DNA of 64,000 nt from assembly GCA_016705335.1 (NCBI GenBank), contig JADIYN010000003.1, forward strand, positions 1-64,000, written 5' to 3'. The translations under genes and the position numbers were made by a program. This DNA is from Draconibacterium sp. GTDB lineage: Bacteria; Bacteroidota; Bacteroidia; Bacteroidales; Prolixibacteraceae. Below, in pieces: positions 59,728 to 64,000 of this stretch (the stretch's first letter is position 1; every line of letters begins with the position of its first letter). A model generated the notes under the pieces. That model was not told the DNA's origin. It saw only the letters and a list, made by a program, of their open reading frames with translations, and made no database searches.

Positions 59728-60929
59728 CTACTTTACCGCACTGTTTACAACTTTATAAAACTCATCGGCATAAGTATAATCGCTTGGCATTAATTGCGTG
59801 CAAATAATTGTTACCATTTGGTTTTCGGGTCGATCCAGAATTTTGTTGATGCGGCACCTGCCCAACCGTAAACACCGGTTTCAGGATTTACACTTCCAGC
59901 CAAACCATAACCTTTATTTTCATCAAAAACTACGCCGTCCGGAAGTTGGTTTGTCATAACCAATTGAGCTGTTGATTCCTGTAAAATCCGAACACCATCC
60001 AATTCACCACCATTTAACAACATTCGGCAGAATATCAAATAATCGTCAACGGTTGAAACCAATCCGCCTCCGCCTGAAAACAAGGTAACCGGCTTTTTAA
60101 AGCCTTCTTTCATCTGACCTTCAGCTTCCTGTAAAGTGTCATTTTTAATGGTACATAAAGTTGCCAATCGGCTATGTTTTTCCTCAGGCGTAAAAAAACC
60201 TGTGTCATCCATTTTTAAAGGATCAAATATTTTTGTTTTCATATAAACATCAAGCGGAGTGCCCGAAATGACTTCGACTAAATAACCTGCCACATCAATT
60301 CCGAGACCGTATTCCCATTTTGTACCGGGTTGATTTTTTAACGGGATTTTGGCTAAAATTTTTACTTTTTCGCCAATTGTGCCGTCCCAGGCAGAAGCAC
60401 TCAGAGTGCGGTATAGTGAATCGACATACGCTTTTTGGTCCCATCCGTAAGGAATTCCTGAAGTATGTGTTAACAGATGCCTGATTGTCAATTCATTAAT
60501 TTGTGGATCCAAAGTTTTGGTTTCGGCATTGTAAACCATTGCGCCTTCAAACTCCGGAATATACTTAGAGACTTTATCATCGAGGGTAAATTTTCCTTCA
60601 TCAAACAAAGTCATTAAAGCAACAGCTGTAATTGGTTTTGTCATCGAAAAAATCCTGAAAATGGCAGTTTCGTCCATCGGCGTTTTTTCATTCAGATTTA
60701 AGTAACCAAAGTTTTCGCGGTAAACTGTTTCACCATCTTTAAAAATCAGCGCCGAAATTCCGCCCAACTTTCCGTTATCAATATAAGTTTGAAGTTTTTC
60801 GCTTGCCAGTTTCAGGGTATCGCCTGAAAGTGCGGCATTTCCAACTCCCGTTTTATTTGTTTGCGTACATGAAAATTGCATTAAGACAATTGCAATCAAC
60901 ACGGCTGTTAAAAAGCTTCTCTTTTTCAT
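59728..60929 (-). CDS. beta-lactamase-family serine hydrolase, lipoprotein (one 3' frameshift)
   Basis: About 401 residues. The signal SFLTAVLIAIVLMQFSC ends in a lipobox. The class C/penicillin-binding fold has the catalytic FSMTKPITAVALMTL (SxxK), the Tyr in EYGLGIDVAGYLVEVISG (YxN-like, here YGL), and the third motif near VTLFSGGGGLVS. The main frame stops at 59811. One missing A in AAAACC restores KMVTIICTQLMPSDYTYADE, ending KVVNSAVK with TAG at 59728, as expected for esterase EstB-like members. Function is probably an esterase or D-aminopeptidase at the cell envelope rather than drug hydrolysis. Confidence 0.8.
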
Positions 60930-60953
60930 AGTATAGTTATTAAAGTGTTGTTT

Positions 60954-62302
60954 CTAAAATAAGTAGTTGAGGCCGATATAAATCCCTGATTTTCCATCCC
61001 GTTCGTCAAAGGTCCTCCCATAATCACATTTTATGACGAAGTTTTGGTTCATGACAACCCTTAAACCGGCACCGTATGAAATGTGCATTTTTTCTGCATC
61101 CTTTTCGTAATAATCTTTTGCAGTTTGCGAATTCAAATCGCTGGCTGAAACATTTTCAATTCCCGACATTTTTTTGTAACCTGCCCAAAATCCATAAATC
61201 CATTTAAGCCCAGATAGAAGTTGTTATTGATAAACCGAAATCTTACAAATTTCCAACGGGCTTCCACATTGCCCAGAAAATAACCGTCGCCCATTACCCT
61301 GTTCCTGCTAATTCCACGCATAGTACTTCCACCTCCCAAACCTTCAGAACTTGCTCCTTTCAGTTCCGAAACCAAAACCTGGGTCTGGTAATAAAATGGT
61401 GTGTGGCCTCCAATCGAAGTTTGATAGTTTAAACGATAAGCAAACGACAAATCATCTTTTATAATTGTAAAATACTGGCGGTGTGTTATACTCATTTTTG
61501 TAAAAGAACTTTCAGCACCTAAAAATTCAGGCGCACCTTCAATAACAGCTTCAGTCCAGATCCCTTTCATCGGATTGGGTCGGTTGTCACGACTATCATA
61601 AACCAATCCAGCTTTAAGAGCGGGTACAAATCCGCCGTTCGCTTCTTTATCCGAAATAATTTCCCATTCCTTATATTTTTCGTATAACCCCGGTTGTTCA
61701 GATACCGAAGGCAACTTATCAGATTCATCTTCTCCTTTATTCAGTTTTTCGATATCAACCGATCCCAATTTGAAATTCAGCAAATTAAATCCGCCAATCC
61801 ATTTCAAATTTTCTCCTTTAATATTTCCCTGCAGATCAACTTTAAACCTGAACATTTTACGATCGTATTTGTAGAACATGCGTGATTTGTAGTTTGGGTC
61901 GGCATCATCAATCCAATCATAATTCACTACTGCATCATAACCGTTATATCCAAAAAAATCATAAGCCTGATCCGATAAATAACTCAAGTCAACAGTTGTT
62001 CGCAATCCCTTTAACAATTTGTCCGAATCAAAATAAAAACGGTTTATCCCGCTGCCTTTTGTATATCTCGAAACTTCGAAATACAATGAATGATTATATT
62101 TGGGATAGCGGCTTCCATCTCCATAATTGAAGAGGTTTACCAAAGCTCCATATTGAAAACCCAAATCGGTGTCGAATGTAATGGTGGGTAGGGCACCAAA
62201 GTTCCAGCCTTCTTTTACAACTTCCTTTTTAGCATCTTTTTCCTGAGCAAAAACAACCGATCCCATAAAACAGAGGAGAAGCAAAATCACCGATTTTTTC
62301 AT
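60954..62302 (-). CDS. Omp85/BamA-type surface-antigen barrel protein (one frameshift)
   Basis: The signal MKKSVILLLLCFMGSVVFAQ precedes about 430 residues without obvious POTRA domains. The barrel has paired strands (KYNHSLYFEVSRYTKGSGIN, GLVYDSRDNRPNPMKGIWTE) and the Omp85 lid-loop motif region GGGSTMRGISRNRVMGDGYF with GNVEARWKFVRFR. After a slip near 61165 it ends NQNFVIKCDYGRTFDERDGK and GLNYLF, an aromatic C-terminus. Lack of POTRA domains suggests a substrate channel or transporter related to patatin-type or TamA-like C-terminal barrels, not the BAM core. It sits between a serine hydrolase and a GH5 gene on the same strand. Confidence 0.75.
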
Positions 62303-62372
62303 TTTATTTTGATTTAGTGAATGTGAAAATATTTAAAATAAAGATAGATAAACAACTTCACAAAATAATTTT

Positions 62373-63460
62373 TTATTTACCCGAAACAATTTTGATAAAT
62401 TCTTTCCGGTTTTTTCCAGCTTCATCGATTAAACCAAAACTTCCGCTTTTGTAATTCCAGTTGGCATAACCAATTCCGTTTTCTTCAAACAAGTCGATCA
62501 TATCCTGATACCAGCGTAACATTTCTGCCTGTGGCGGACCTGTAATAATTCCGAATTCTCCGCAATACAATGGCAGGCCAAGTTCTTTTGCTTTTTATTG
62601 GTTTCTGCCATTGTTCCAATATCCAGGCTTTGTCGAAATGTTTGTTTACCCATTTTTGCTGCTTCTTTCATTTCTGCTGGTAAAGCATCAAATTCGCTTT
62701 GTGTTAAAATAGTTCCTGGATAATGTACCGGCCCTGTATAATTTTTTAGGTCGGTCCAGCTTGCGTGCCAGTGGCTTAATAAAAATGGTTCGTAAAAATG
62801 AAAACTCAATAAAATATTCTTGTCGTTTTCAGGTACTTTTAAAACATCAAAAGTTTGAACCTGCTGCCACATATTCGAACCAATTACTATCGTTCTTGAA
62901 GGTTCAGTCTCCCGAATAACTGAAACGGCATTTGCAACAAGGTTGTTCCATTGTTCAGGATCGTCGGCAACCGCTTCGTTCATTAATTCATAAGCAACAA
63001 GATCAACCGGATATTTATTTAAAGCCTTCGACAGATCGCGCCACAAATCATAAAACTTTTCCTGCTCCTTTTTTTCAGTCCAAAGTGGTTTTACCTCGGC
63101 ATTGAAATGGTGTGAACGCAAAATATGTAAATCAACAATTACCCGCAGGTTATTATCAGCGCACCAGTCAATGCAATTTGTCATTAACTGAAAAGCATCA
63201 TCATGCCGATTACCTTGCTCGTCCCACATTTGTTCTTCATCAATAGGCAGCCGAATATGGTCGAAACCCATTTTGGAAATGGCTTCAACATCAGCTTTTG
63301 TAAAAAACTTCTGTCGTTCAACTCCCCTCACCCGGCTTTGTGAAAGCCAGTGTGCAATGTTTGTCCCGCGGGCGACTTCAAATTTTCCGGATAAATCTGA
63401 TGCCTTGGGTTGAAAACTAAAAACAAACGATGCAATTAAAATCAGAATTAGCTTTTTCAT
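62373..63460 (-). CDS. glycoside hydrolase family 5 enzyme, secreted (one frameshift)
   Basis: The signal LILILIASFVFSFQPKAS precedes a (beta/alpha)8 domain of about 340 residues. The GH5 landmarks are ARGTNIAHWLSQSR, FDHIRLPIDEEQMWDE, the NLRVIVDLHILRSHHF strand, the acid/base Glu in VAYELMNEAVAD (NE), FHFYEPFLLSHWHA, and, after a slip near 62590, the nucleophile Glu in LPLYCGEFGIITG. It ends WNYKSGSFGLIDEAGKNRKE. The enzyme cleaves beta-linked glucans, mannans or related glycans; the subfamily is not determined. It is probably periplasmic or surface exposed. Confidence 0.88.
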
Positions 63461-63514
63461 ATTAAATGGTTTAGATAATGTTTGCTAAAATTAAATATTC
63501 ATCACCATAAAACA

Positions 63515-63543
63515 AGAAAAAAGGGCAGCTCAACAGCTACCCT
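63515..63543 (-). terminator. rho-independent terminator after the PNGase F gene
   Basis: On the minus strand AGGGTAGCT and AGCTGCCCT pair around a four-base loop (one G-T pair) and six Ts follow. It lies about 37 bases after the stop codon at 63580. Confidence 0.7.
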
Positions 63544-63579
63544 CTAATTCTAACTAAACACATAGAATCTATGAAGAAA

Positions 63580-64000
63580 CTAAAACTCTCCTGTTAAAAC
63601 GCCCGAAATATTCCAGTGGCTGAAACTGCTTCCCTCTCTTTTACCAATCGGGATCGCCACTTTGAGCGTATGTTTACCGGGCTTTAAATTTTCGAGCGGA
63701 AAATAAACCGGATTTGTGGCTTCACCCGGACACCAGCCCGAGCGACTGTAATCGCTTGATGATAATCCATTCCAGAAATTTCCCGATGCCGGATTGTATT
63801 TTCGTTGAACACCACAGTCACAATTCCACGGAATGTAGCTGTTTACCAATTCATCATCAATAATAATCGAATTTACTTTTTTGTTGAATTCATCGCCACC
63901 GCCCCAACCGCCATGGCCGGTAGAAAAATAGCGGAGATAAATATTTTTTACACCTTCCGGGATTTCAAAATCAATTTTGAGGGAATCATCTTCAAACATG
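63580..64000 (-). CDS. peptide-N-glycosidase F family protein, C-terminal part (5' end outside window)
   Basis: The frame continues beyond the window end. The visible 139 residues match the C-terminal PNGase F domain: YLRYFSTGHGGWGGGDEFNK, VNSIIIDDELVNSYIPWNCD, CGVQRKYNPASGNFWNGLSS, YSRSGWCPGEATNPVYFPLE, NLKPGKHTLKVAIPIGKREG, SSFSHWNISGVLTGEF. PNGase F hydrolyses the Asn-GlcNAc amide link, releasing whole N-glycans from glycoproteins. The GHGGWGGGDEF stretch and the CDC pair are diagnostic. The catalytic N-terminal domain (with the Asp and Glu pair) is not in view. Extracellular action on host or detrital glycoproteins fits the sialate esterase and GH5 in the same window. Confidence 0.88.
   Translation of the reverse strand, partial: MFEDDSLKIDFEIPEGVKNIYLRYFSTGHGGWGGGDEFNKKVNSIIIDDELVNSYIPWNCDCGVQRKYNPASGNFWNGLSSSDYSRSGWCPGEATNPVYFPLENLKPGKHTLKVAIPIGKREGSSFSHWNISGVLTGEF

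Noticed and set aside
59728..60929. Serine hydrolase as an antibiotic-resistance beta-lactamase
   Set aside because: The family match is to general class C-like hydrolases; the motif spacing fits esterase-type members and nothing in the context suggests resistance.
1..64000. CRISPR arrays, tRNA or rRNA genes, insertion sequences, prophage genes
   Set aside because: No regularly spaced repeats, no transposase or integrase motifs, and no RNA gene signatures were found by eye on either strand.

Overview
The window is a stretch of a Bacteroidota chromosome. The evidence is low GC, start sites preceded by TAnnTTTG -7 elements with mostly weak Shine-Dalgarno sequences, a type IX secretion sorting-domain remnant, a TonB receptor with a carboxypeptidase-regulatory N-terminus, LytS/LytTR pairs, an UpxY-type NusG paralogue, a C-terminally zinc-ribboned TopB, and a PNGase F. 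The gene style resembles Bacteroidia of the Marinilabiliales/Prolixibacteraceae type; this last placement is inference. No rRNA, tRNA, CRISPR array, IS element or phage gene was recognised.

The most important property for a reader is that well over half of the genes are interrupted by single-base frameshifts, mostly in A or T runs. Essential genes such as proS are hit as well. Adjacent reading frames can be joined into full-length, family-typical proteins, so I read these as sequence indel errors and give one joined span per gene. Positions of breaks are approximate.

Layout. 1-4.1 kb: PAP2 phosphatase end, cupin, a lipoprotein/DUF5723-like pair, stand-alone UpxY/NusG. 4.2-17 kb: CPBP protease, ilvA, a secreted PKD esterase with a decayed T9SS tail, murB, a large TPR protein, Gfo/Idh/MocA oxidoreductase, topB, sialate O-acetylesterase. 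17-20.5 kb: SMP-30 lactonase, then a two-gene operon encoding a PqqD-domain/HprK-like kinase and a PF14907-type nucleotidyltransferase, the best candidate for an undescribed system. 20.5-28 kb: pepT, lipoproteins, proS, FadL-type porin. 28-34.4 kb: DUF819 membrane protein, a LytS/LytTR pair, a CPA2 cation/proton antiporter. 34.5-41.9 kb: a kdpFAB-x-CD potassium-uptake operon. Its KdpB lacks the phosphorylation loop, it carries an extra small gene, and it is flanked on both sides by copies of the antiporter 3' end. 42-48.6 kb: CrtI-like oxidoreductase, small membrane proteins, AraC regulator, MDR oxidoreductase, a HExxH peptidase. 48.6-57 kb: a TonB receptor and small protein read after two tandem MalT-like regulators. 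57-64 kb: lipoprotein-LytS-LytTR operon, serine hydrolase, Omp85-like protein, GH5 glycosidase, and the C-terminal part of PNGase F.

Functionally the window mixes housekeeping genes with ion homeostasis (antiporter, Kdp) and secreted or outer-membrane functions for glycan and protein breakdown (sialate esterase, GH5, PNGase F, metallopeptidase, TonB receptor).
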